From: Gonapodya prolifera JEL478
Taxonomy: Eukaryota; Monoblepharomycota; Monoblepharidomycetes; Monoblepharidales; Gonapodyaceae
Assembly (NCBI GenBank): GCA_001574975.1
Contig: KQ965732.1
Coordinates: 310,001-374,000, forward strand
Direction: 5' to 3'
DNA: 64,000 bases
In this document: one piece after another, positions 11,325 through 21,928 of the stretch
Layout: each line of letters opens with the position of its first letter
How positions within the stretch are numbered: position 1 is the stretch's first letter
Program-made: the position numbers and the translations under genes
Notes under the pieces: generated by a model
What the model was told of the DNA's origin: nothing
What the model saw: the letters and a program-made list of their open reading frames with translations, nothing else
Databases searched by the model: none

Positions 11325-13092
11325 CTACAACTTCCCTTTCGACTTCCTTTTCGCTGCCAACTCAGCTGCCTTCGCCTGGAACCGTTTCGCAGGCACGCCC
11401 GTCAGGTACCGCTCCATGAGCTCGTTGTTGGCCTCGGTCACCGCCGCCATGCGTGATGGGATCAGCGGTTGGGCGATGAGCTGGGCGTGAGTGAGAACGT
11501 CAGTGGACGCAAACAACCAAACAGGGAAAGGTTTTGGCCATAGCACGATATCAAGGGAGTGACAACGGGTTCGTCGTGCCATCAAACAAATTTGCACGCA
11601 CCTTCTTCCCCACCAACACTGATCCCTCGTCGTTCTCCTTCAGTGCGTCCTCTAAGTACTTCTCTACGTCCGCCTCAAACGTCGCCGATGGGAACACCCG
11701 GTTGGCGAAGCCGCTCGAAATGAGCTCCGAGGCTGTGAGTTTGCGACCAAGTGTGAGGACCTCCGTGGCGAGGCGGAGGCCCACTGGTTGGAGGGTTGGA
11801 GGGAGAGGGTGCAGGGGAGACGTTGGAGGGAGGGGGATGATTGAAATTAGACAAAGGTAGGTACGGTACAAGTGCAGTGAACTGGTGATCAGAATACAAG
11901 GCGCAACAACAACCGAGAGAAGACCATGCGCCAGATCTGGACCGAACTATACTCACTGCCCTGCACAAACGCCACTCCGGCCCCCGCCTCAGGCACGAGT
12001 CCCAAACTCGAAAACGGCACGTGGAGCGTCGCACTGTCAGAAACCAAGAGGATGTCAGCGAACCCGGTCCAGGCCGCTGCGACGCCGACGGCGGGGCCGT
12101 TGAGTGCGATCACGAGGAGTTTGGGGTGGTGGATAAGTTGCTGTGACGATACAAGTTGGCCGCGGTAAGTGCACGGTTGGACCGTCCCTACACCCATCGC
12201 CCGAGATTTCCGTTCAGGTACTCACTCTTTGGTATTCCACCGTGGAGGCAAACGCTGAGTATCGAGAAACCTTCTTCTCCACGTCTGTGGGGAGGTCGGG
12301 GACAGCGCGGGAAGCGCGCACATCGGCTAGGGCGGAGAACGAAAGTGTAAGAAGAGGTGACGATGTTCAATGCAAGCGGGAGCACGATGGAGATGCGACC
12401 ATGATAGGGTTTGCCACACGTGACTTTGTGTTGCGCTAGCTAATCTTTCCTGGCGTCGCGAGCCGTAGCCCTCCAGCCGAGCATTATGGTGAAGCAGCCT
12501 TTGCATTAGCTCCGCTGATGCTTGCGCGTTTCCCAAGCGCAATTGTTGACCGACATGTCCAAATCCCTCACACCAACAACACCCCACTACGTCACACCTC
12601 CAACAAGAATGGTTCCCAAGCCCATCACGCGTCCCCCGCCCCACCTTCCCTACACTACGTGCCTACACCCTTCCGCTTCGATCCCACTCCAACTCACCCC
12701 CTGAGGAGAAAAACCTTCCGACTCCAGTAAGCACTGTGACAACTGTTGTGGGATGGGCCGACAGGTCCGCCAAGGCCCTCGCGAACTCCAAGTTGGTGTC
12801 GGGTGTGAGAGAGTTCAGCGAGCCAGGCCGGTTGATCCTGTGTGTGCGCGGTTGAGGATGGGTGAATGGTACCGACCCAGCGGCCCACATCTTGGAGGAA
12901 TGGGAACGCGGGCAGTGGGGCGACGCGACGGCACTCACTTGATGTATCCAATCTGTTCCGAAAGACCAGTGAAAGCGATAGAGCTGTTATCATCGGTTTC
13001 GGTGTCGAATGCAACGCGCATTCCTGCAGCGCACGCACCTTGCCGTCGCCAGAGACCGTCACGAGCAGATCCTTGTAGCTTCCGTTGGCCAT
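11325..13092 (-). CDS. Enoyl-CoA hydratase/isomerase, probably peroxisomal ECI type
   Basis: Crotonase-fold enzyme acting on enoyl-CoA esters, probably delta3-delta2 isomerisation in beta-oxidation. Seven exons: 13092-13039, 12952-12939 (14 bases), 12837-12698, 12326-12226, 12140-11957, 11783-11602 and 11480-11325. They sum to 831 bases, 276 residues. Recognisable parts are INRPGSLNSLTPD near residue 25, the oxyanion-hole motif FFSSGADVRAS, ALNGPAVGVAAAW, and PFSSLGLVPEAGAGVAF. In that last motif the Glu matches the catalytic Glu of fungal Eci1-type isomerases. The protein ends SKGKL, close to but not a canonical SKL peroxisomal signal, so location is uncertain. The third intron is about 370 bases, long for this window. 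The exact substrate is not readable from sequence. Confidence 0.88.
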
Positions 13093-13375
13093 CGGTGCAG
13101 GAATCGGGTGCGGGCGGGAAAAATCGGAAGTGAGTTGTGCCGATTAAAGATCCGATCCCGCACGTGAGGAGGGTGCAGTCGAACGCACACCACAAGCTGG
13201 AGTCAGCGGCAGCCCTCCCATTTACATTCACGAAGAACAACGTCTCGCCTTCTCGACTCCAGTCACGTCGCCTTGTCGCCACAAAGACCAAACGCTTGAT
13301 TCCAGAAGCTATGAATTTTCTAAGAGCGACATTCAGATGCCTTCCTGGGTGCCCAGACGGTAGAGTCGGCGCTCG

Positions 13376-14418
13376 ATGCGCGTATACATTTCAGATAGCA
13401 GTGATTTCAACGAGCCAGAGGTCCCCACCTTCAATTCCACATTTCAAGTAGTTGAATACAATGGAAGGATGATTTGGACAGCCTTGAATGAGAACCAGCT
13501 CAAGAAAAAGGTTTCTTTGGCAGTCGAAGTATTGATTATCTCATGGAACGACAAAGCGCCTGTCAGCGATGGGCTCACAATCTTGACCCAATGTCTGCCT
13601 TGGTTCGAATGCAACAGATTGCAAACCGTTCATTGGACTTTCACGGACCTGGCACCACTGATGTGCTCTTGCGATGCGTGCACTCCGAACTTACATTTTG
13701 CTCAGCGAAGACTGTATATTGCACCTGTACAGATGCGAAAGAGCTTGAGATGGTGCTCAAGGCGATGCCACAAGTAGACACACTTGAGGTCGAGGAGCTC
13801 CTCATTTTATCTGCAGAGCACGCAAAAACGGTTATCGATCGTATGCCACTGTCACGGAGGTCAATTGTTAGTGCAATTGGCATCGATCACTCCGCAGACT
13901 GTTTGCTGGAGGTGCCTGATAATGAAGTCCCGTTGGTTCTTTCCATTCAAGAGGTATTTCCGGATATTCAAACAGTCAGCACGATTCCTCTCGGGCAATT
14001 CGAGCATCTCTTCGAGGTTGACGACATAAGAGTCGCCCCCGGGATCAAAAAGATCGGAATACCCATCAAACTGAACTCACACCGAAAAGACGACTTATTG
14101 CGGCAGGACGACCTCTTCCCACAGTTCTCAGCTGCGTTCTTTTTGAGCTACCCGAATTTGGCAGCACTCAACTTGGAGTTTTCTCTCGGGAATGCGGACG
14201 ACAACCAACGTGGAGTGATCTTTGTCGACACAAGAATGGGGTACGCTTACACAAACTGCTGCTTCGAGGTTGTGATCCACGGAAGACCGGCCTTCCATCC
14301 ACATAAAATGAACCTGAAACAAGCTTTGGCGTCGGACCTTGAGCTTATTAGAATGTTTGCGGGCGTTATTTTGGATAAGGGCGACGAACACGGGGTCCGA
14401 GTTGTTTTATTTTGCTGA
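13376..14418 (+). CDS. Hypothetical leucine-rich protein, F-box-family-like, frame uncertain
   Basis: No family is firmly recognised. The frame from ATG 13376 gives a leucine-patterned protein to about 13627. From about 13640 a different frame continues to TGA at 14418, with segments such as LEMVLKAMPQVDTLEVEEL and FFLSYPNLAALNLEF that look like leucine-rich repeats. The two frames can be joined by an intron 13628-13710, but its donor (GTTCAT) is weak. A real frameshift is the alternative. A stop just upstream of 13376 supports that start. The gene is divergent from the ECH gene, with about 280 bases between starts. It lies in a patch of degenerate F-box/ankyrin-like genes, so it may be decaying. 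Confidence 0.45.
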
Positions 14419-14808
14419 ACAGAATATTTCTAATACAGAAGAAGGATCGGTTGGATGCCAAATATTAACCATATCAGACCATTCCACTCCATTCCTCCCG
14501 ATCCCGCTGCTCCCAAGTAGACAGATTAAACTTGGAAGATACTCTAGTCGCTTTCGATACCCTGTTTTCCCCAATGTTGCGAAGCCACCTCGTTGCTCCC
14601 GAGTTGCACGACTTGAGGTTCAGCAAGGCAGAATTTTTGAGGATTTTATAAAAGGGAATTCGACATCCCCAGAAGCATGAATTTATTATACAGTGGCGGA
14701 AACTACGAAAAAGCTGCCAAGGGATGACATAGTGACGTCACACAAGGTTTCTTAAAAAAGCGCATCCTCGCCCCCGTCCACCCGGAAGATTGCCCCAGAG
14801 CCCACAAG
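14419..14808. other. Intergenic, no gene seen
   Basis: Contains the 3' flank of the preceding leucine-rich gene and the 5' flank of the next. Short frames only. Nothing recognised. Confidence 0.35.
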
Positions 14809-15814
14809 ATGTCACTCGGAGAACTTTCCCTCAAGACGATCGAGTCTATTGTCAAAGACTTCGGTGCAAGAGATCTCTATCAGCTCCGCCGCGCCTCCAA
14901 ACCTCTTCGCCATCTCGTCGATGGCATCCTCTCCATCCTCTCGGACGAGGCCGCCGATGCACACATCCCATGTCCATTTTGTTCCTGGCAGTCGAAAGAC
15001 ACGGAATGGCGACTGCGCGCGACCTTTTGAAGAAGAACCGATGCATAATGAAAATCAGCGGATCCCAACGATTACTGTCCTCCCCCGCCCCTCTGCCGCA
15101 TCGACGCATCGGGGAAAAAACAACAGCCGTCTCAAAGTCGTGGCAATCAGTGGTCTTGCGCGTGCGTGGAACGTTCCGGTGTATCTCCTCGATTCCGTCT
15201 GTCCGAACGTCACAAACATATTTCGTCGGAAAGAGACTTTCATTTTTGAGATTTCTGGACGCGACATTATATCCATACCTGAAGGGGAAAGGGACGTTGC
15301 TAAGTTCTCAGGAAGTTGGCTGCAGTCGAGGAGAAAGGAAAGCCGACCGGTCTGGACCTCAGCTCAGAGGAGGATAAGCTTTTCGTGCTCAAGTGGTCAC
15401 AGAAAGCAGGAGCCAGCGCTGCTACTGAAAGCCCGGGAAAACTTCAAAGGTCGGCTCAGAAAGGTGCTGGCTTGGCGTGCGAAGTACAAAGTGGACGCAT
15501 CCTCGGTGGACCCTGACGACCCAGAGGCAGAGACTTTGCGCGCCGAAGCACCAGATGATGAGGCTCTCCTCTCCCTCGCGGATGGTACAGTGGGCACAAG
15601 CATTCCCGCTGTCCCACTCCCCACAAAAGCCGATAAACTTCGCCCAATGGAGAATTCATTCGTTCAACACCATGATAAGAGAGAAGTAGATATGGAGGAC
15701 TTTTATCCGAAGTGGGCACATCGGTTATATCTGGAGAAGAGACGCGAAGAGGATCAGAAACTCGAACTGGAGCGGCTTCAGTACGGATTGGCGCACGGGA
15801 AAAGGGTGAAATGA
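14809..15814 (+). CDS. Hypothetical F-box-like protein with frame changes
   Basis: Residues 1-40 (LSLKTIESIVKDFGARDLYQ, then LRRASKPLRHL) have the look of an F-box helix set. CPFCSW follows. A donor at 14991 and acceptor at 15126 join this to a second open stretch containing LKVVAISGLARAWNVPVYLL. Between about 15304 and 15410 the coding-like frame differs from the frames before and after it, which implies two compensating frame changes. These could be mutations, sequence errors or introns that I cannot define. The last part is strongly acidic, then helical (DFYPKWAHRLYLEKRREE), ending at TGA 15814. A pseudogene is a fair alternative. Function cannot be assigned. Confidence 0.4.
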
Positions 15815-16417
15815 CATTGCCGGGGCAGCAGTTGGTGTTTGACGCAAGAAATGTAGAAGTTCGACGATAGAAGTATTTTCTTGGTTCGCATACTCACATT
15901 GGATAAAATGACTGTGCTGTTTTTCGAATGTTTACAATCGTCCTTCACTATGATTCGGATACAACGACGGGGAAAGAAGCACGTCTTTGGGCAATTGAAC
16001 ACGGGGCCGAGCTGTGTAAAAAAGCAAGTCATTTTTCAATACAGAACGACGAGTGGGGGTGAGAAAAAAGAGATTGTTATTGGGCCAATCCGGTCCGTTC
16101 CACCCGGTCCCGATGCGGTGGCGTCCCTCTTCAGTTGGGGGCATGGTGTGGTGGAAATTTTGCACTAATCAAGTTGAGAGACTCAGAAGGTTCCCCCGGT
16201 CACAACAATATCAAGCCCTCACAAAACTCGACGTTGTTGTTTGGATATTTGGAAGCGTAAACGAAAAACTTAGTTACGGGGTAAAAATAATATCTAATAA
16301 CTGTTTGTGTATACACTCCGTCACCGTCAGGTGCGCCTTGTCACACTGACAAGTATGCCACCAATTCCAAAAATCGCTTTTAAAATCGCACGTATGTCCG
16401 GCTAGCACCACACGTAA
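15815..16417. other. Intergenic between converging genes
   Basis: Lies between the 3' end of the + strand F-box-like gene and the 3' end of the minus-strand F-box/LRR relic. The bases are mixed, with small frames only. No RNA gene or repeat recognised. Confidence 0.4.
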
Positions 16418-17825
16418 TCATCCGTCCTGTCTCACTAGACTGTCATAGCGCCGTCTGCAAAACCCGCATGCGTCGCGTTTCTCAATCTCTGTGTGTTTCC
16501 CACACTGCCTGCACCGTACTTTTTGCTTATGTGACCTGAGCACATCGCTGTCCGTCATGAAAATGAAAGGCCCACTCTGCACAAGGATCGTCCTCAAATC
16601 TGAAAGAGCATCCTCGTCACTGTGGGTGGCGATCCGTAGCGAATCCAGTTCCAATTGCTTGAGGCGGGGAAGCGCCAAGACAATGTTCACAACGACGCGA
16701 TAATTTTCTGTACCGCAGGCAAGAACCAGATTGGTCAGGTTTCGGCAGAGCTTGGGGAGGATTGTGTGAAACGAAGGGAAACGGTAGTTGCTGCTGGAAA
16801 TTCGGAGCGACTCGAGGTTCGCGCCCACGGACTCGAGAAGCGGCTGAAAGTAACGCTCGAATGGCTCGCACCAGCCGTTAAAGTCCAGCACGGTCAGTCT
16901 GGAGGCAAGTCCTTTCAAGATGTCGAGCTTTGCGCCTGAGTCTGGGCCGTTTGTGTCGGCCCAGATTTTAAGAGATGTGAGCATTGGAAGCTGCGCGTCG
17001 CTCTTGCAGAGCTCCACACTGAAGGGAGCAGCGCCGAGCAAATGCAGCGTTACAGATCGCAGACTGTGCACTTTGCGCAGGTTCTCTAGCACCAAGATCG
17101 AGTCCGCGTCTAGTACATGCAGCGTTGTCAAACATTGCGCCGACCCAGAATGCCGTCCACCCACACCGCGACATCCGGGCTGGGGACATCGACCTCCATG
17201 AACCGCAGCGTGTCTCCGCAAAACGACGCCGCGAGGATACTGCACCCCTGCAGCGTCTTCTTGCCACAATCGCGCACGCTCAGACGACGTGCAAACCGGG
17301 ACGTCGCCGCGAAAAACCGCTCCGTCACGGCCTGGTTGAAGCGACACTCGAGATAGTATCGAAAGATGACTGTACTGGGCCGCACAAGCGACCTGCTTTC
17401 CGCGCCGAAGGCCCTGGAACCGCCGAATCACGTCGGGGAGCTAATCGACTCTGCACGCAATGTCCACTTCCGCCCAGCGCGCCGCCGTCGCAGGGCCTGT
17501 CCACGCCTTGCTACCCGCCCGGGGGATGCGTGACGGATGCAAAAGAGCGCACCGATCGTGGAATGCGGCGGTTGACTCCTCATTCTAGAGCATACTCCGC
17601 GGGATTCCTGGCCACGTCGACAAAGTGAAGGATTCGGTCGAGAATCTCTGGAATAGACGTGCACAGCGCGGCGGGGATGCAGCGAGATGGGGCATGCGAG
17701 CGGCAGTGGACAGGCGGTCGACCATCGACGATGTCTGCAACAGATCTCCGTTTGCACACCCGCCAAAGTAGCCACAGCGGGAGAGCCGCCCTCAAACACA
17801 TTACGACGAGTCGCACGATCAACAA
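16418..17825 (-). pseudogene. F-box and leucine-rich repeat gene, frame-broken
   Basis: Read on the minus strand, 17825-17585 gives an F-box-like N-terminus (SIPEILDRILHFVDVARNP). 17385-17130 gives a repeat-like middle (RLSVRDCGKKTLQGCS, FMEVDVPSPDVAVWVDGIL). 17130-16418 gives leucine-rich repeats with regular spacing (LTVLDFNGWCEPFERYF, NLTNLVLACG, LPRLKQLELDSLRI). The protein would end in a C4-type finger-like segment, CRQCGKHTEIEKRDACGFC. These parts sit in different frames, with at least two shifts (near 17130 and 17570) and a TAG at the equivalent of CRVD/LPDV, and no plausible introns reconcile them. F-box proteins recruit substrates to SCF ubiquitin ligases, and such families expand and decay quickly in fungi. 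I call it a pseudogene with moderate confidence. Confidence 0.55.
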
Positions 17826-17879
17826 ACAACAGATCGACTGTCAGCCAGCCTTGATGCACAACCCGTTGGCGTGGTGGAA

Positions 17880-18213
17880 GCCGGGCATGTGGCCGGCGTG
17901 AAGCGGTTGCTCGAGGTCCGGGCTAGTCCAAACGCGCGCAAGAAGGTGACGCTCAGGGTCAAGGTGGAGAGCATTCAAGTAGCTTGAGGATGCTGTTGAG
18001 TGTGAAAGTGCGCTGGCACTGGCCGTGCTGCACAGGAGGGTCGGTGTTGTCTCGCTGTTGCTGGACAAGGGATCAGAGCCGATGGTGACGTTGAACAGAA
18101 AGTCAATGAACGAGGAGATCGTTCACATCCTTCTCACATTCGCTGCTGGCGTCATTGACGCCGAGCTCAACGCCGCCCACAAAAATAAAAAACCGGCATT
18201 CTCACTATCCTAG
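17880..18213 (+). pseudogene. Ankyrin-repeat fragment
   Basis: Two repeat-like units are visible. GHVAGVKRLLEVRASPNAR lies near 17884-17942. In another frame LALAVLHRRVGVVSLLLDKG lies near 18007-18070, matching the ankyrin consensus of paired helices followed by a loop. A frame change and a TAG near 17980 separate them. The reading ends at TAG 18213 without further repeats. It overlaps nothing functional on the other strand. Most likely it is the remnant of an F-box/ankyrin gene. Confidence 0.45.
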
Positions 18214-18786
18214 AGTCCCCATCAGCATGGTGTTGCAACTAGATTTTGACGGAGTCTAGGCGTTCTTTTGAGTTAACTTCTTGTATCATTTTCAAGGGAT
18301 TCATTACATCGCTTTTACAAGCTCTCCTCTCATTTCGGCACATTCCTGTCCCACACAGGCTGGAATATGGCACTCTTTTCAGAGCGTCCAGTTCGAAACA
18401 CATTCGCGTTCGTGCGTCGCGCGACGGGTTCTTGCCTCCCTTCGGTTTGCCGGCAGTCACTACCTCTTATGCATTTGGCTCACATCATTTCCGATCGAGT
18501 TTCCGAGGCACTGCACTTCACAAAATCACGTACAATCACTCTATTCGCTCCATTTTTTTCAAACTGCAAAGCCAATACTACTCCTTCTCTCGTGCACCCT
18601 GCCTCAGCTCTTGCGTTCTGCTCCTACTCCTACTCCTGCAACTGTTCTTGTTCTTGCTACTGTACACTAAACACATACGCCCCCACATTCCCACGCCCGC
18701 ATGCAGCGGCGGGTTTTGGGGGTGGGGGGAAATGTTCCAAAGAGGTGAGAAATAAATGATGATGATGACGATCTTGAAGGCGAGGT
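18214..18786. other. Intergenic, no gene seen
   Basis: Several overlapping low-complexity frames occur on both strands, including Leu runs caused by CTC/CTA repeats near 18615-18650. An AATAAA lies at about 18752 on the + strand. None shows a family signal. Confidence 0.35.
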
Positions 18787-19866
18787 TTAAATGAGGCTGG
18801 CGAGGATGGACGAGGCCGTAAGGGTTGCTGACCAGGCCAGGCCGGTCCACTGCTCGTTCTCCGGAACCTCGGAGGACTCGGTGACCGATTTCGCGCACAA
18901 TGAGTCGGACACGGAGTCAGACCGCGACGACGAGACGGGCGCGTCTGGACAAGAGGGAAGGGAGAGAGTGTAGGTGCCCATGAGGAGCGCAGACGGGAGG
19001 TAGAGCGTCGGGTCTTGTTCTTCCGACGTGGTGGAGGCGGAAGAGGAGAAAGAAGATGGGATTGCAGGCTGGTAGGTGTCCTCCTTGGACGATCCCGCCA
19101 ACTCGACAGTTTCGACCGCCCGTGCCAACACCGCCTCACGTGCGTTTACTGCAACATCTGGGACTCCTCCAAGGACCGTCTCCTTGGCTGTACAGCACGC
19201 TCCGGCGCCCGTCTTCGAAGACGGAGCGCGGCAGGGGTCCGATGTGCGGAAGAGGCGCACGCGACACCGCTCCGAGTATGATACACGGCGTGCCCTGCGG
19301 AATAAGGGGGCGATGGATTCGAGGATTGCGTCGAGGTCGGAGAGTGTGAGGGGGTGGGATGGTGTGCGTGGGGAGCGGGATGAGCGGGAGGAGGCGAGGG
19401 AAGAGGAGGAGGCAAGTGAGGAGAGTGAGGTTGTGGATGAGGTGGATGATGTGCGGTGTAGGTTGTGACGGTGCGGCGGTGCGGTATCGGATGCAGAGCT
19501 TGTGTGGGTATCATCTGTGTGCTTTTGTTCGAATTCGAGTTCGGGTTCGGGTCGCAGTTCCGATTCCGAGTTGGGATAAGATGCAAGAGAAGGGGGGCAT
19601 ATTAGCGCTCTCGGATGCGTCTGTGCCCCCTTCGAAGAAAGCGAGGCGTGCTTTGCGGCCAGGATACGAGGCGCGATCGACGGATGTGCGAGGAGCGATA
19701 GGGAGATGAATGATGGTTCGAGTGCAGGTGGGAGTAGGGATGCATGTGCGAGTGATGCGAATTTGAGGAGAGGAAGAGTTTGCGAGAGCGGAAATTGTAG
19801 CGAGAGGGAATGTGAGTGTGGATGGAAGTGGTGGGAGTGGTGATGCGGATGGGTGTGGAACAGCAT
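18787..19866 (-). CDS. Ser/His-rich hypothetical protein with hydrophobic C-terminus
   Basis: The minus strand is open for 430 codons from 20079 to the stop at 18787. The first ATG in it is at 19866, giving 359 residues. If an upstream exon exists, the open part before this ATG would add a strongly hydrophobic Leu/Ser stretch, a possible membrane anchor. The product starts with a His-rich run (HTHPHHHSHHFHPHSHS). It then has an acidic Glu/Pro segment, a long Ser/Thr-rich stretch, a basic stretch near LFRRARRVSYSERC, and ends with a short hydrophobic tail (WTGLAWSATLTASSILASLI). No family is recognised. Codon-biased low-complexity DNA can stay open by chance, and other frames here are also open. 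Confidence 0.35.
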   Translation of the reverse strand: MLFHTHPHHHSHHFHPHSHSLSLQFPLSQTLPLLKFASLAHASLLPPALEPSFISLSLLAHPSIAPRILAAKHASLSSKGAQTHPRALICPPSLASYPNSESELRPEPELEFEQKHTDDTHTSSASDTAPPHRHNLHRTSSTSSTTSLSSLASSSSLASSRSSRSPRTPSHPLTLSDLDAILESIAPLFRRARRVSYSERCRVRLFRTSDPCRAPSSKTGAGACCTAKETVLGGVPDVAVNAREAVLARAVETVELAGSSKEDTYQPAIPSSFSSSASTTSEEQDPTLYLPSALLMGTYTLSLPSCPDAPVSSSRSDSVSDSLCAKSVTESSEVPENEQWTGLAWSATLTASSILASLI

Positions 19867-20778
19867 CGAGAGGCGATGGGAGAGGAGAGAGAGGAGCGAG
19901 AAGAGCGAGAGGGATGCGATGAGGAGAGAATTGCAGGCGAGAGTGAGCAGAGAGAAGCTGAGGGTGCGATGGGAGTGCAGTGATGGAAGTGATGGATGAT
20001 CAATGGTAGGTAGAGCACCAGTCAGCAGTGAGCGATGCGGTGAGGAGAGGCAAAGCACGGTCAGCACAAGCAACGGCAACAGTTACTCGAGTAACAGTTG
20101 CAGTAGAAACAGTAAACAGAAGCTTCGCCGATCACTCCCTCCACAACGCACCGACCTTCCCTTCCAACCCACCCACTCACCACACCCCAGCCACCCCCGC
20201 TCTCTACCCACCTCCCATCATCTTCCCGCTCCGGTCTCCACTCCCCTGCCTCCCGCGCACTCCCTTCGCTCGCTGCTCCAACGTCAACCCACCCCCTCCC
20301 GCCTGCGCTCCCGACAGGATAGCTCATATTCGCCACGCCACTCATCGTCCCGCTCTCCTTTCCTTCGCCTTCTCCTTTGCTGCGCTTCCGTCCGCGTCCG
20401 CGTCCTCGCGCCGACAGCCGACAAGGCGAGTGGTTTCCGTGTTTTCTCGCTTCCGAGGGCCTCAGTCAGTTGGGAGGCACACATCAATTGTTCCTTCGCG
20501 TAAGGTTTGCTCTCGCCACCAAAAGTTCAATACTACTATTATTGATCATTTCCCTTACTTTGCGCACTTTCTCTCTCACGCTCATGCAATACATTGGGCC
20601 CCCAAAATTTAAAATCTCATCCGGATCATCTCACCATCCTTCAGCGTCGTACATTCCACCACTCAAATCAGATTGTACTTTCCATCTAAGCTAGCGCATT
20701 CAATTACAGCCGTCGTCCACTTATGCCGTCGCATCATACACCATTGTCAACCTTTAGTGTCACCATCACACCCTACAA
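19867..20778. other. Pyrimidine-rich intergenic region
   Basis: Bases 20140-20480 of the + strand are strongly C/T-rich with overlapping Pro/Ser/Arg-rich chance frames. There is no splice or family evidence for a gene. It may contain the promoter of the minus-strand Ser/His-rich gene. Confidence 0.4.
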
Positions 20779-21570
20779 TCGACTACCATGAACATCCCAA
20801 CATCGACACACTACCATATCGCTCCAGATCTACTTTCCGCGCGCCTTCACATGCATCCCCCCCGCTACCTTGCGTCCTACCACCTGCCATCGCCACCAGG
20901 TTTTGCAGCACCATGGTCCGTCTCCTTCCCTGACTTGAAACCTTCCGCCCCGCCCTGCGCCATCTTTTTCGTACGCCACAATCCTGCTGAGTGCTCTATG
21001 AACGACAACGTGCTGGACGCCGGGGTCCGTATGCCACGTATGACGTGATCGAGATTCTTGACAGCACTTCGAAGTGGCAAAGATCTTCGCACGGGTCCAT
21101 CGCGGAAGCTAGCCTTTGGTAGTCAATGCCTTGCATTGCACCCGGCAGGCACCCAGACCTCTCTCTACAAAGTCGCGCCGTCCAAGGCTCATTTACGTCG
21201 AGCATCCGGCACCCGCTCGCGAGGTCGGATGATGGCGCTTTGAAGAACGCACTCCAGCCCACACAAGGGTCTATGGCTCCAGACGCGCTCCACATTTTCT
21301 GTGCTGTATCGCTGGTACATGTCGGGAGATTCAAGCATAACTGGACCACACACTTGTGACCCTTTCGATCTTCGATGAAATTCTCTTCCGGCCCCATTTT
21401 GGAACATGAGCGCCATGTGAGACGGCGTTCATTGACTTTGGAATTTCGCTCCTTTGTCTACTTCCCGGTGGTGCTGAGAACATTATACTCATGTAAACGT
21501 CGACAATGTCTGTCGGTATGACTTCGGTTTCTACACTCTTTCTTGCTTCTCGTTGAGACTCTTTGCAACA
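20779..21570 (+). repeat. Dispersed repeat, copy 1
   Basis: Aligns by eye with 34808-35455 in the same orientation. The copies share the opening TCGACTACCATGAACA, the block GCCCCGCCCTGCGCCATCTT, and GGGAGATTCAAGCAT followed by GACCACACACTTGTG. Copy 1 carries about 140 extra bases near 21030-21170. Divergence is roughly one difference in six bases. On the minus strand both copies keep an open frame ending TSVWSS(Y/H)A, so the repeat may carry a degraded coding region. The family is not recognised, and neither terminal inverted repeats nor target duplications were found. Confidence 0.7.
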
Positions 21571-21928
21571 ATTGGTTTTCCATCTCCCGGTCCTCTTACA
21601 TGTTGATCCGTTAAGCGACACCTCCGGTTTACCAGTATATCGGGAAGGTACTTCAGACACAAGAACTGCAGCAGATTTGGCACTCTTTTTAGTGTGCATG
21701 GAGGGAGGGCAAGAGCTGGAGCGAATGTTGATGATCCGCTTCCTTCCCTCTTCAACTTTTTTGAAACATGGCTGACATCGTTACCTTCTGATAAATTGAA
21801 TAAATAAAACTGAATAAATGAAAGAAAGGGTTCATTTGCGATTGGTTGGCCGGTGTGGCGCTGACTTTCGTACACTTGACCCGACCACCTCAGCTCACCC
21901 ACTTTCACCCCTTCCAACCCCGCCGGCC

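Noticed and set aside
12327-12697. An extra ECH exon inside the third intron (open frame with GFGHVGQQL)
   Set aside because: Splicing from 12698 to 12326 gives the expected SSGADVR motif directly; the frame in between does not fit the family.
1352-18213. Reassigned UAG codon in this genome
   Set aside because: UAG interrupts several suspect frames, but kinase 2, the ECH gene, the zf-PARP gene and the pseudokinase end properly at TAG, so decay is simpler.
18246-18755. Overlapping + strand frames near 18250-18760
   Set aside because: Composition-driven open frames with Leu runs; no family or splice support.
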